Assembly: GCF_036898095.1 (NCBI RefSeq)
Contig: NC_090750.1
Coordinates: 90,798,434-90,862,433, forward strand
Reading direction: 5' to 3'
From: Palaemon carinicauda
Lineage: Eukaryota > Arthropoda > Malacostraca > Decapoda > Palaemonidae
Length of the DNA stretch: 64,000 nucleotides
Made by a program: the position numbers and the translations under genes. The notes under the pieces are model-generated. The model was not told the DNA's origin. It searched no databases and worked only from the letters and a program-made list of their open reading frames with translations. Shown here piece by piece: positions 20,890-30,759 of the stretch. Position 1 is the first letter of the stretch; every line of letters begins with the position of its first letter.

Positions 20890-21788
20890 CTCAAATAGCT
20901 GACTTTCTCCTATACCTGAGAAAAGGACGATCACTTTCAGCTCCCACTATCAAGGGCTACAGAAGCATGTTGGCATCGGTCTTCCGGCATAGAGGCTTAG
21001 ATCTTTCCAACAATAAAGATCTTCAGGACCTCCTTAAGTCTTTTGAGACCACGAAGGAGCGTCGTTTGGTTACACCTGGTTGGAATTTAGACGTGGTACT
21101 AAGATTCCTCATGTCAGACAGGTTTGAGCCGCTACAATCAGCCTCCCTGAAAGATCTCACCTTAAAGACACTTTTCCTGGTATGCTTAGCCACAGCTAAA
21201 AGAGTCAGTGAGATTCATGCCTTCAGCAAGAACATCGGATTTTCGTCAGAAAAAGCTACATGTTCGCTACAACTTGGTTTTCTAGCCAAAAATGAGCTGC
21301 CTTCTCGACCTTGGCCGAAATCGTTCGATATTCCCAGCTTATCGAATATGGTAGGCAATGAACTAGAAAGAGTCTTATGCCCTGTGAGAGCTCTTAAGTT
21401 CTATTTAAAGCGAACTAAACCTTTACGAGGCCAATCTGAAGCTTTATGGTGTTCAGTTAAGAAACCATCTTTGCCTATGTCAAAGAATGCTTTATCCTAC
21501 TTTATCAGACTGTTAATACGAGAAGCTCATTCACATCTGAGTGAGGAAGACCAAGCATTGCTTAAGGTGAGGACACACGAAGTTAGAGCTGTCGCAACTT
21601 CCGTGGCCTTTAAGCAAAATAGATCTCTGCGAAGTATAATGGACGCAACCTATTGGAGAAGCAAGTCAGTGTTTGCGTCTTTTTATCTAAAGGATGTCCA
21701 GTCTCTTTACGAGGACTGCTACACACTGGGACCATTCGTAGCAGCGAGTGCAGTAGTGGGTGAGGGCTCAACCACTACAAATCCCTAA
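20595..21788 (+). CDS. DIRS copy 1 tyrosine recombinase
   Basis: This is a 397-residue frame from the ATG at 20595 that overlaps the RT ORF end by about 295 bases. An N-terminal SAM-like core-binding region (STLRVYQSKWEVFRNWC, then TIKGYRSMLASVFRH) precedes the catalytic domain. Catalytic signatures are the Arg in TAKRVSEIHAF (about residue 203), HEVR (about 327) and the nucleophile region FASFYLKDV (about 363). These correspond to R...HxxR...Y of the phage-integrase superfamily. The frame remains open upstream to 19134, but that part is antiphase to RT and looks like overlap. The protein would integrate the circular cDNA. All key residues are present, so it may be functional. Confidence 0.88.
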   Translation: MVHRGTSMASRRSQKSSSKGGPSTSATRKEGTPKPPRSSSDCLQTIERLSRARGFSKEAASAIARARRTSTLRVYQSKWEVFRNWCKSVSVSSTSTSVAQIADFLLYLRKGRSLSAPTIKGYRSMLASVFRHRGLDLSNNKDLQDLLKSFETTKERRLVTPGWNLDVVLRFLMSDRFEPLQSASLKDLTLKTLFLVCLATAKRVSEIHAFSKNIGFSSEKATCSLQLGFLAKNELPSRPWPKSFDIPSLSNMVGNELERVLCPVRALKFYLKRTKPLRGQSEALWCSVKKPSLPMSKNALSYFIRLLIREAHSHLSEEDQALLKVRTHEVRAVATSVAFKQNRSLRSIMDATYWRSKSVFASFYLKDVQSLYEDCYTLGPFVAASAVVGEGSTTTNP

Positions 21789-22189
21789 TTCCATACCCTT
21801 TTAATCTTTCTCTTGAAATGTTTTTATTGTTGTTTTTTGGGTTGTCCGGAAGGCTAAGAAGCCTTTCGCATCCTGGTTGATTTGGCGGGTGGTCAAAGTC
21901 ATTTCTTGAGAGCGCCTAGATTAGGGGTTTTGATGAGGTCCTGTTGTATGGGTTGCAACCCTTGATACTTCAGATCCTAGGGGTCGATCAGCATCCTAAG
22001 AGGATCGCGAGGCTCCGTAAGGAAGACGTACTTAAAAGGCAGAGTAATTGTTCAAGTCGACTTCCTTACCAGGTACCTATTTATTTTGTTTTTGTTATTT
22101 TGATAACTTCTAAAATGAAATAAAAACTCTTAGCTCATAAAAGTGTAAACATATATTGCTGGTCTCTACCCACCCCCCTGGGTGTGAAT

Positions 22190-22285
22190 CAGCTATATAA
22201 TCACCGGCTAAGTTAAATATTGAAAAATTTTATTTTGATAATAAAATAAATTTTTGAATATACTTACCCGGTGATTATAAATTAA
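22190..22285 (+). repeat. DIRS copy 1 internal complementary region
   Basis: The first half, AATCACCGGCTAAGTTAAAT, is the reverse complement of the left terminus. The second half, TTTTTGAATATACTTACCCG, is the reverse complement of the right terminus. Together they equal the inverted complement of a joined right-end/left-end junction. That is the defining DIRS template used to complete the ends. Confidence 0.9.
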
Positions 22286-22327
22286 ATGACCCTCCCTTCC
22301 TCCCCAATAGAGACGCAGTGGGACGAG

Positions 22328-22520
22328 GAGAAAATTGAGTCTTTGTTTACATTGAGAACTGGGTATCTGGACGACAGATGGCGCTGTTGGGCACACCCGC
22401 AACCTGTGTAGCGATCGCTGGCGAGTTTTTACCGTAGAGTTGTCTGTCGAGCAACAGAGTTGCAGCTATATAATCACCGGGTAAGTATATTCAAAAATTT
22501 ATTTTATTATCAAAATAACA
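22328..22520 (-). repeat. DIRS copy 1 right inverted terminal repeat
   Basis: This is the inverted copy of 16009-16182 with few differences in the core (GTGCCTAACAGC against GTGCCCAACAGC). It ends in TTTATTTTATTATCAAAATA, absent from the left end but reproduced in inverted form in the ICR. Confidence 0.9.
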
Positions 22521-22593
22521 TTTTGTGGACTGGGTGTTCACATTCAACAAATTGCTACAAAAAGACTCAAAAGTATGCGTAATAAATCGTTGG

Positions 22594-22762
22594 TTTTTCA
22601 ATATTAATCTTACCCGATAATCATGTAGCTGTCAACTCTGTTGCCGACAGAAATCTACGGTCGGGATACGCCAGCGATCGCTATACAGGTGGGGGTGAAC
22701 ACCACAGCGCCATCTGTGGTCAGGTACTCCAGTACTTCTTGTCAACACCACCTCAATTTTTC
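22594..22762 (+). repeat. DIRS copy 2 left inverted terminal repeat
   Basis: It carries TAATCATGTAGCTGTCAACT, AGCGATCGCTATACAGG and CAGCGCCATCTGTGGTC. It pairs with 29290-29482. It differs from copy 1 over most of its length but keeps the AGCGATCGC and CAGCGCC blocks at the same spacing. Confidence 0.88.
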
Positions 22763-24699
22763 CTCTGTCGTGCCTCCGGCTAGACCTACATGGATACGCT
22801 GTTGATTCTGGAGTTATTGCTCACGATTTGGTGATGTATTTGCTCTAGAGTTTAGCTTTCGCTATTCAGGAAGTTTTATCATTAGCTTAGCTAGCTTTTG
22901 GAATTAATTTGATTTAATTATGGTGACGAAGAGAGTATGAACTCTCTTTCACTTTTAAATGGCCGACCCTTCCCTTAGACGGAAGTGTTGGTGTCGAAGA
23001 GAGTATAGACTCTCTTTCTTAATTTTGCTTAACAAAAGTTATAGATTTATTTTATATCTCTCCGCCTTTTATAGGCCTCTTCGATTAACTTCCTTTTATT
23101 ATAAACTTATTAAAAATAATTTTTATATTTGTTTATATTCGACCTTTCCTAATAGTAGGCGGTCTTTTCTTGGAACCGAAGTTAATTAACATTGAGCCCG
23201 TCATTTCGTTTTTACCTGTTAACATATTATGCTATTTTAATGTTTTTGAAAGAATTTCTTTGATAGTCTCGTACTGTTTTCAAAGTTGAACTAACGTTTT
23301 GTTTTGTCTCTGCAGTTGTTGACGTTCAGAACGTTCAACTTGCGCTCTATCGTTACGATAGAGAGAGAGTATTCACGGTGTCACGTTGCAGTAAGAGTAA
23401 ACCGATTCTAGCGTTTTGTTCATTCTTTCTTAGCTTAAATGGTTTTAATTCTAATAAAGGAACTTTTTATTTGGGAAATCTTTCAGTTTTTTTCCTTTAA
23501 CAATAATATGTTTTAACGATATATATAATTGGGCTCATCTCTCAGGTTCTAAGTCAAGAGAGAGAGAGAGAGAGTTAGAGACGGAGGGAGAGAGAGGAGG
23601 ATAAACGTTTCGTTCAAGCGGGTAACGTTGTTATCGTTTTTGCTCTTCTCCCTAGTCTCTTTAGGGGAAGAAGGTAAACGTTTCTAGAGTTTTATTCTTG
23701 TTCTCAGGCTTTATGCGGTGAGAGATTTTAAACGTAGTTTATTTGATCTAGTGTTTAGTCTCTTTTCCAGCCACTGAATTATTTATCTTTCATTATGTTT
23801 TTCTGTTACATTGTAATACTGTTTTCGCAATTACTAACTTTTAATGAAGGATAGAATTGCGTGTTTCAGGTACAAACCACTTAAAGTTTCGAGTTCAGTG
23901 AAATAAGTGCAAACAGAAAATCAAAAGTGATAAAGTGATAAGCGCAAAGTGTTACAGTGTTGCGTTCGAGGGTTCGTCTGTTCGTGCCAGTTGTTCGCCT
24001 AGTCTGGGACCTCTTACAAGCTCCCAAGCCCAGGGGAGAAGTAATATCGAAGGACTTATGGGTTCATCAGGCCTTGATCGACGAACAGACGTTTCCCTCC
24101 GTGGTTTCGGGTGTATCTACACACGTTGCCGACGTGATCACCCCACCCACACAAAGACGAGAGAGCCCTTTTATTCCTCGTCTGCGGAAGAGGTTTCTCG
24201 CAGAAACCATGGACCAAATCTTGCAGCTTTTAAGTGCAAGTCGGTCCCTTCCGCGCAAGTCCAACTCCTAGGTGTAGCCATTAGCACTGGGTCAGTTCGG
24301 ACTTGCTGCAGTACGACAACTGCACACCTCCCAGAGAGGCAAGGTGGTATCGCAACAGGCAGTAACTCCGTCTGTTGCCGCACCAGCTGTTTTAGACCCT
24401 CAGTCTCAACGGACAGTAGCTCCGTTTGTTGTTGTCTTTCTTAAACTCTAGTGGTCTATGCTGCAGACAATGCAGTCTCAGCTTGCGGTGTTGATGCAGG
24501 AGTTTCAGGCAGAGAAGGTTAGCACACCTCCTCCTGCGAGCGCTCCTCCACCTCTGCGCAGTCCACCCTGCCAGACGTATGATGTTGAGGCTCCTCCTGC
24601 CTCCATGCGTGAGCTGCCGCATTGGGAGTTGCCAGGTACCAGCGCTATGCAGCAACCTCCACTTTCCTTGAGGCAGGAGCCTCATGCTATGCGGCAACC

Positions 24700-25095
24700 G
24701 CCTCAACTCTTGAGGCAAGAGCCTCAACTCTTGAGGCAAGAACCTCAACTCTTGAGGCAAGAGCCTCAACTCTTGAGGCAAGAACCTCAACTCTTAAGGC
24801 AAGAACCTCAACTCTTGAGGCAAGAACCTCAACTCTTGAGGCAAGAACCTCAACTCTTGAGGCAAGAGCCTCAACTCTTGAGGCAAGAGCCTCAACTCTT
24901 GAGGCAAGAGCCTCAACTCTTGAGGCAAGAACCTCAACTCTTGAGGCAAGAGCCTCAACTCTTGAGGCAAGAGCCTCAACTCTTGAGGCTAGAACCTCAA
25001 CTCTTGAGGCAAGAGCCTCAACTCTTGAGGCAAGAACCTCAACTCTTGAGGCAAGAACCTCAACTCTTGAGGCAAGAGCCTCTCTCTGCGCAGCC
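24700..25095 (+). repeat. 21-bp in-frame array, about 18 copies
   Basis: The unit contains CCTCAACTCTTGAGGCAAGA and encodes QLLRQEP on the plus strand. Each unit holds GCCTCAA-CTC-TTGAGGC, a 7-bp stem with a 3-base loop. Copies differ mainly at GAGCC/GAACC, which indicates recent expansion by slippage or unequal exchange. No counterpart exists in copy 1. Confidence 0.92.
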
Positions 25096-25279
25096 ACCTC
25101 CTCAACCCTTGAGGCAGACGCAACTCTTGAGGCAGCAACCTCATGCTATGAGGCAGCCGCCTCAACGCATGCAGCAACCGCATTCTTCACAGCATGAGCC
25201 TCTCTCTGCGCAGCTACCTCCTCAACCCTTGAGGCAGACGCAACTCTTGAGGCAGGAACCTCACAGGAGCCTCATGCTA

Positions 25280-25610
25280 TGCGGCATCCTCCTCAAACCA
25301 TGAGGCAGGAGCCTCATGCTATGCGGCATCCTCCTCAACCCATGAGGCAGGAGCCTCATGCTATGCGGCAACCTCCTCTACCCATGAGGCAGCCTCATGC
25401 TATGCGGCATCCTCCTCAACCCATGAGGCAGGAGCCTCATGCTATGCGGCATCCTCCTCAACCCATGAGGCAGGAGTCTCATGCTATGAGGAGCCTCATG
25501 CTATGCGGCATCCTCCTCAAACCATGAGGCAGGAGCCTCATGCTATGCGGCAACCGCCTCAACCCATGAGGCAGGAGCCTCATACTATGCGGCATCCTCC
25601 TCAACGCATG
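25280..25610 (+). repeat. 42-bp in-frame array
   Basis: The unit encodes MRQEPHAMRHPPQP and includes CATGAGGCAGGAGCCTCATG, an 8-bp perfect stem with a 4-base loop. There are about seven to eight full or partial copies, with some units shortened. It follows the 21-bp array and an imperfect 120-bp duplication (25080-25265). Confidence 0.85.
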
Positions 25611-25790
25611 CGGCATGAGCCTCATCCCTTGCAGCATGAGCCTCATCCCATGCAGCATGAGCCTCATACCATGCAGCATGAGCCTCATCCCATGCAGCAT
25701 GAGCCCCATACCATGCAGCATGAGCCTCATCCCATGCAGCATGAGCCTCATCCCATGCAGCATAAGCCGCACGCCATGCAACATGCTCTG
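25611..25790 (+). repeat. Second 21-bp array, GCATGAGCCTCATCCC type
   Basis: About eight units of GCATGAGCCTCATCCCATGC type encode MQHEPHP in one frame. Each contains the short palindrome CATGAGCCTCATG. It is related in composition to the preceding 42-bp array. Confidence 0.85.
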
Positions 25791-26449
25791 CTTACCTTAC
25801 AGCATGCTCTACATACAGCATGCTCTGCATACCTTACCGCATGCTCCTCAGTCACACATCTTTGGTTGTTGCCAACTCACTAGACTGTCAAGCAGTTTCA
25901 TAACGTTGCCTTCTAGTCTGCTACTTTTGCACCAGTGAAACCCTCACTGAGAGAACTTAGCTTTTCTCGGATATGGTTCCTGTAGATGAGAAAGTGCTAT
26001 TCTCCCTCCTTCTGATATTCCCTTGAGGACTCTGTCATTTGGAGAGGAGCCTTTAGCTGCTTAGCCTCCTATGGACTTTTATTTAAGCATAACATGCTTC
26101 CAGGGAGGGTAATGGTTCCACTTCAGTCGCTAACCCCGTCTGTTACCACACCTGCTCCCATAGACCTTGAGCTTTGTTGCAAGACATGCAGTCCAAGCTT
26201 AGTCCTTGTTAGAGGATTTTTTGTTTACGGAGTCAGTGTGTCACTGGGAAGACGTTCAACAACCAGCAGAAGTGACTTGTTGTGACGCAGTGCGGCAACC
26301 TCAGCAACCTGATAAGGAGTTGTCTGTACGACCCAGACAGTCTAGACAGCTTCGGGTTGTCGCGGTACTTCCTCGCTTCCCCATGGTTGACAGTTCACAG
26401 ACTGTGCAGCAGTACCATGATCTTGTGTCCGGCTCCGTCAGACGACTAG

Positions 26450-27640
26450 CTTTTAAGAGCTCCCACAAGTCGTCGCTGTCTGGAGATTCTCAGATGGACT
26501 ATGGATCTGACCAAGGAACTGGGCCTCCTGGTCAATTTTGAGGAGTCCCAGCTCGTCCCATCCCAGACCATTGTCTACCTGGGTATGGATCTTCAGAGTC
26601 GAGCTTTTCGGGCTTTTCCGTCGGCCCCAAGGATCTACTAAGCCCTAGATTGCATCCAGAGCATGCTGAGAAGGAACCGATGCTCAGTCAGGTAGTGGAT
26701 GAGTCTAACAGGGACACTTTCATCGCTGGCCCTGTTCATCGAGTTAGGGAGACGCCACCTCCGCCCCCTTCAGTATCATCTAGCGGCTCACTGGATAAAG
26801 GACATGACGCTAGAGACGATCTCAGTTCCTGTTTCCGAAGAGAGGTCTACTCTCACGTGGTGAAAGAACAGCTTTCTTCTCAAGGAAGTCTACCTTTGGC
26901 TGTTCAGAAACCCGACCGCCGTCTCTTCTCTGACGCATCAGACACGGGCTGGGGTGCGACTTTGGACGGACAGGAATGCTCGGGAACATGGAATCAGGAG
27001 CTAAGGACACTTCACATCTATTGCAAGGAGCTGTTGGCGGTTCATCTGGCCTTGATAAACTTCAAGTCCCTCCAGCTTAACAAGGTGGTGGAGGTGGACT
27101 CTGACAACACCACAGCCTTGGCTTACATCTCCAAGCAGGGAGGGACTCATTCGTGGAAGTTGTTCTAGATCGCAAGGGACCTCCTCATCTGGTTAAAAGA
27201 TCGAAAGCTCACGCTGGTAACGAGGTTCATTCAGGGCGATATGAATGTTATGGCAGATCGCCTTAGCCGGAAGGGTCAGGTCATCCCCACAGAGTGGACC
27301 CTTCACAAGAATGTTTGCAGCAGACTTTGGGCCCTGTGGGGTCAGCCAACCATAGATCTGTTCGCTACCTCGATAACCTAGAGGCTCCCGTTGTATTGTT
27401 CTCCGATTCCAGACCCAGCAGCAGTTCACGTGGATGCTTTTCTGCTGGATTGGTCCCATCTCGACCTGTATGCATTCCCGCCGTTCAAGATTGTCAACAG
27501 GGTACTTCAGAAGTTCGCCTCTCGCAAAGGGACACGGCTGACGTTGGTTGGCTCCGCTCTGGCCCGCGAGAGAATGGTTCATAGAGGTACTGCAATGGCT
27601 GGTCGACATTCCCAGGACTCTTCCTCTAGGAGTGGACCTT
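26450..27640 (+). pseudogene. DIRS copy 2 RT thumb, RNase H and methyltransferase-like remnants
   Basis: Homology to copy 1 resumes at the end of the RT (about 26455, equivalent to copy 1 19480), so the whole palm including YLDD is missing. RNase H is recognisable at 26900-27160 (LFSDASDTGWGATL, CKELLAVHLALI, SDNTTALAYISKQ), with its catalytic acidic residues kept. A TAG follows at about 27166. The methyltransferase-like module follows (WGQPTIDLFATSI, then a TAG at about 27379, then YAFPPFKIVNRVL). Frame breaks and stops make it non-functional. Confidence 0.85.
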
Positions 27641-28765
27641 CTACGTCTACCTCACGTAAAGAAGGTACATCCAAACCTCCACGCTCTTCGTCTGACTGCC
27701 TTCAGACTTTCGAAAGACTCTCAAGAGCTAGGGGCTTTTCGAAGGAGGCAGCCAGAGCGATTGCCAGAGCAAGGAGGACATCCACTCTCAGAGTCTATCA
27801 GTCTAAAGGGGAAGTCTTCCGAAGCTGGTACAAGGCCAATGCAGTTTCCTCATCCAGTACCACTGTAACCCAGATTGCTGACTTCCTGTTACATCTAAGG
27901 AACGTAAGATCCCTTTCAGCTCCTACGATTAAGGGTTACAGAAGTATGTTGGCAGCGGTTTTCCGCCACAGAGGCTTGGATCTTTCCACCAACAAAGATC
28001 TACAGGACCTCCTTAGGTCTTTTGAGACCTCAAAGGAACGTCGGTTGTCCACTCCAGGCTGGAATCTAGACGTGGTCCTAAGGTTCCTTATGTCATCAAG
28101 ATTTGAACCTCTCCAATCAGCCTCTTTTAAGGACCTCACGTTAAAAACTCTTTTCCTCGTGTGCTTGACAACAGCTAAAAGAGTAAGTGAGATCCACGCC
28201 TTCAGCAGGAACATAGTTTTCACATCTGAAACGGCTACATGTTCCTTGCAGCTCGGTTTTTTGCTAAAACGAGCTTCCTTCACGTCCTTGGCCTAAGTCG
28301 TTCGAGATCCCAAGCCTGTCCAACTTGGTGGGGGACGAACTGGAGAGAGTACTTTGCCCAGTTAGAGCTCTTAGGTACTATCTAAAAAGGTCATAACCTT
28401 TACGAGGACAATCAGAAGCCTTATGGTGTGCTATCAAGAAGCCTTCTCTTCCAAGGTCTAAGAACTCAGTTTCTTACCTATTCAGGCTCCTGATTAGGGA
28501 AGCACATTCTCATCTGAAGGAAGAAGACCTTGCTTTGCTGAAGGTAAGGACACATGAAGTGAGAGCTGTGGCTACTTCAGTGGCCCTCAAACAGAACCGT
28601 TCTCTGCAGAGTGTTATGGATGCAACTTATTGGAGAAGCAAGTCAGTGTTCGCATCATTCTATCTCAAAGATGTCCAGTCTCTTTACGAGAACTGCTACA
28701 CCCTGGGACCATTCGTAGCAACGAATGCAGTAGTAGGCGGGGGCTCAGCCACTACATTCCCATAA
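27574..28765 (+). pseudogene. DIRS copy 2 tyrosine recombinase, frameshifted
   Basis: It aligns along its length with the copy 1 recombinase. The N-terminal part is open to 28296 and includes TTAKRVSEIHAFS, with the catalytic Arg. The frame breaks at about 28257-28280 around a T run. A further TAA follows at about 28396. The C-terminal part (from 28535) still shows THEVRAVATSVAL and SVFASFYLKDV. All catalytic residues persist in the DNA but not in one frame. Confidence 0.88.
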
Positions 28766-29151
28766 TCCCATAACCTTTTTAACCTTTCTCTTGAATACTT
28801 TTTATGGGTTGTATGGTCGGCTAAGAAGCCTTCCACATCCTTGTTGATTTGGCGGGTGGTCAATTCTTTCTTGAGAAGCGCCGAGGTTAAAGGTTGTGAT
28901 GAGGTCCTTTAGTATGGGTTGCAGCCCTTTATACTTCAGCACCTAAGAGTCGTTCAGCATCCTAAGAGGACCGCTACGCTCAGTAAGGAAGACGTACTTA
29001 ATAAAGGCAGAGTAATGGTTCAAGTCGTCTTCCTTACCAGGTACTTATTTATTTTATGTTATTTTTGAATAACTAATAAAATAAAAGACGGGATACTTAG
29101 CTTCTTTGTTAACATGTATGCTGGTCTCCACCCACCACCCTGGGTGTGAAT

Positions 29152-29250
29152 CAGCTACATGATTATCGGGTAAGATTAATATTGAAAATGTTATTTTCAT
29201 TAGTAAAATAAATTTTTGAATATACTTACCCGATAATCATGATTTAATTG
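29152..29250 (+). repeat. DIRS copy 2 internal complementary region
   Basis: GATTATCGGGTAAGATTAAT is the reverse complement of the left end. TTTTTGAATATACTTACCCG is the reverse complement of the right end. They are joined through GAAAATGTTATTTTC, preserving the circle junction of this subfamily. Confidence 0.88.
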
Positions 29251-29289
29251 ACCCACCCTTCCTCCCCATAGAGAACCAGTGGACCGAGG

Positions 29290-29482
29290 AAAAAATTGAG
29301 GTGGTGTTGACAAGAAGTACTGGAGTACCTGACCACAGATGGCGCTGTGGTGTTCACCCCCACCTGTATAGCGATCGCTGGCGTATCCCGACCGTAGATT
29401 TCTGTCGGCAACAGAGTTGACAGCTACATGATTATCGGGTAAGTATATTCAAAAATTTATTTTACTAATGAAAATAACATTT
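29290..29482 (-). repeat. DIRS copy 2 right inverted terminal repeat
   Basis: This is the inverted partner of 22594-22762, nearly identical across the shared part. It ends TTTACTAATGAAAATAACAT. Confidence 0.88.
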
Positions 29483-30759
29483 TACAACTGTGGAATGTAA
29501 TCTGGTTTTGTATAATTACGTTATTTGAAATAACTGTTTATAAACTGAATCCAGAAGTATATGTTTTTGTTGAATCATGCCTGTGTTTGTAGGTGACTTT
29601 AGCCATTCAACGCTAAATGTACCAATAGCTATAGAAATGTAGAAAGTATATTAAAATTTATTCCCCACTGAAGATTTATGAAAATCTCAATTAAACCTTT
29701 ATCTAATATGTAATTAATATTGGTTAATTTTCTTTCCAGAACAAGGCACCATTACAAAACCTATGGTCATTTTGATTAAAGTCATATCTCTACATCCCTG
29801 AAACCATAAAGTAGAGTCAATACAACTCAAAGTTATCTTGGATAATAGGTCAAGTGTTTAAAGTTTCCTTAAGGTAACTCAATAGTTTTTAAATTCTAAT
29901 AGTATATCTAAGCCATTAAAATTCTACGGTTAACAGAAACTTAGAATATCGTTTAATATATTGTTACATAATAATATTTAATATATTAACGTTACATAAG
30001 AATATCATTTAATATATTAACGTTACATAAGAATATCATTTAATATATTAACGTTATATCAAAGGCTCATTCTAAGATTGTTTTGAGCAAAAGTATTGAA
30101 TTTTTTTAATTTAATCGTTCACTTTGAATAATCGTAGCCAACTTTGAGCGAAATGTTGTGACTATCACGATTTTATCGTTCTCTTTGTTACCTATCTTAC
30201 TTGAGATAGTTTTTTCCTTTATCGCTTTATCTTATTTTGAAAACTTGATTGTTGGAGTTACGTACTTTTTGTCGTAAATTGATATCGGAAATCTGTACGT
30301 TTAATTAAGACATTTAAAATCCTGATGTAATAGTAAAACATTCGTTTCGTATTTAAATCCAGATATTGATAAGGATATCAATCAAATTGTAATTGGATAT
30401 ACCAATTAACGTGAACTGATTGTATAGAAGAAATCTGAATTGTGATTTTCTTATTTTTGAAAAGCCTGCATAAAATGGTAATAATTCCATCACTATAACA
30501 TAAAAACATCTATTTCAAGTTGTGGGTGTTTGGACAGATTTAAAGTTTTATAAATCTTGTATTTGCGTTTCAAATTTGTACCGAAGCATGGCGTTCAATG
30601 ATTATAATAGTAATAATAACCTGGGTTATATCGATTCTACTTTATATGGATGTATCGGATTTGACTTTAATTTGTAAACGACAACTATTTGTTGATATGA
30701 CCTGAGGCCCACTTCATCAACTGTATTGAAAAAGATGTCGAGGAGAGTTTATAAATCGC
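29483..30759. other. AT-rich spacer with a small 31-bp tandem repeat
   Basis: No gene is seen. ACGTTACATAAGAATATCAT recurs at 29989 and 30020, with a diverged unit at 30051. That gives an exact 31-bp period in an array of about 29945-30060. Confidence 0.6.

Larger units (their letters stand above)
16009..22520 (+). mobile_element. DIRS-type retrotransposon, copy 1, nearly intact
   Basis: This 6.5-kb element has inverted terminal repeats (16009-16182 and 22328-22520) and an internal complementary region at 22190-22285. It encodes a Gag-like ORF, an RT-RNase H-methyltransferase-like ORF and a tyrosine recombinase. No target duplication is seen at the flanks, as expected when integration is by a tyrosine recombinase. 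This domain order with ITR plus ICR is that of the DIRS group. It is the least damaged of three copies in the window. The only obvious lesion is a frame change inside Gag near 17.8 kb. Confidence 0.92.
22959..26449 (+). pseudogene. DIRS copy 2 Gag remnant
   Basis: The start ATGGCCGACCCTTCC and the next few codons (MADPSLRRKC) match copy 1. Homology then stops. About 920 bases of non-coding, AT-rich sequence with an AG run (23563-23590) follow. Gag homology resumes at about 23950 (EGSSVRASCSPSLGPLTSSQ) but with frame breaks. A Gln/Pro/Leu-rich frame at 24458-25303 and further repeats to 25780 replace the central Gag linker. The C-terminal Gag domain and the Arg/Gly tail are absent. The Cys/His cluster of copy 1 is also missing, so no functional Gag can be read. 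Confidence 0.8.
22594..29482 (+). mobile_element. DIRS-type retrotransposon, copy 2, defective
   Basis: This 6.9-kb element belongs to another subfamily. Its ITRs (22594-22762 and 29290-29482) start TTTTTCAATATTAATCTTAC and its ICR is at 29152-29250. Relative to copy 1, the Gag N-terminus is replaced by non-coding sequence. The Gag C-terminus and RT palm are deleted, and three in-frame tandem arrays occupy the gap. RNase H, methyltransferase-like and recombinase modules remain but are broken. It starts 74 bp after copy 1 ends. Confidence 0.9.

Noticed and set aside
24687..25097. 136-codon minus-strand Val/Leu/Ala/Arg repeat frame
   Set aside because: It is the antisense of the 21-bp array in DIRS copy 2.
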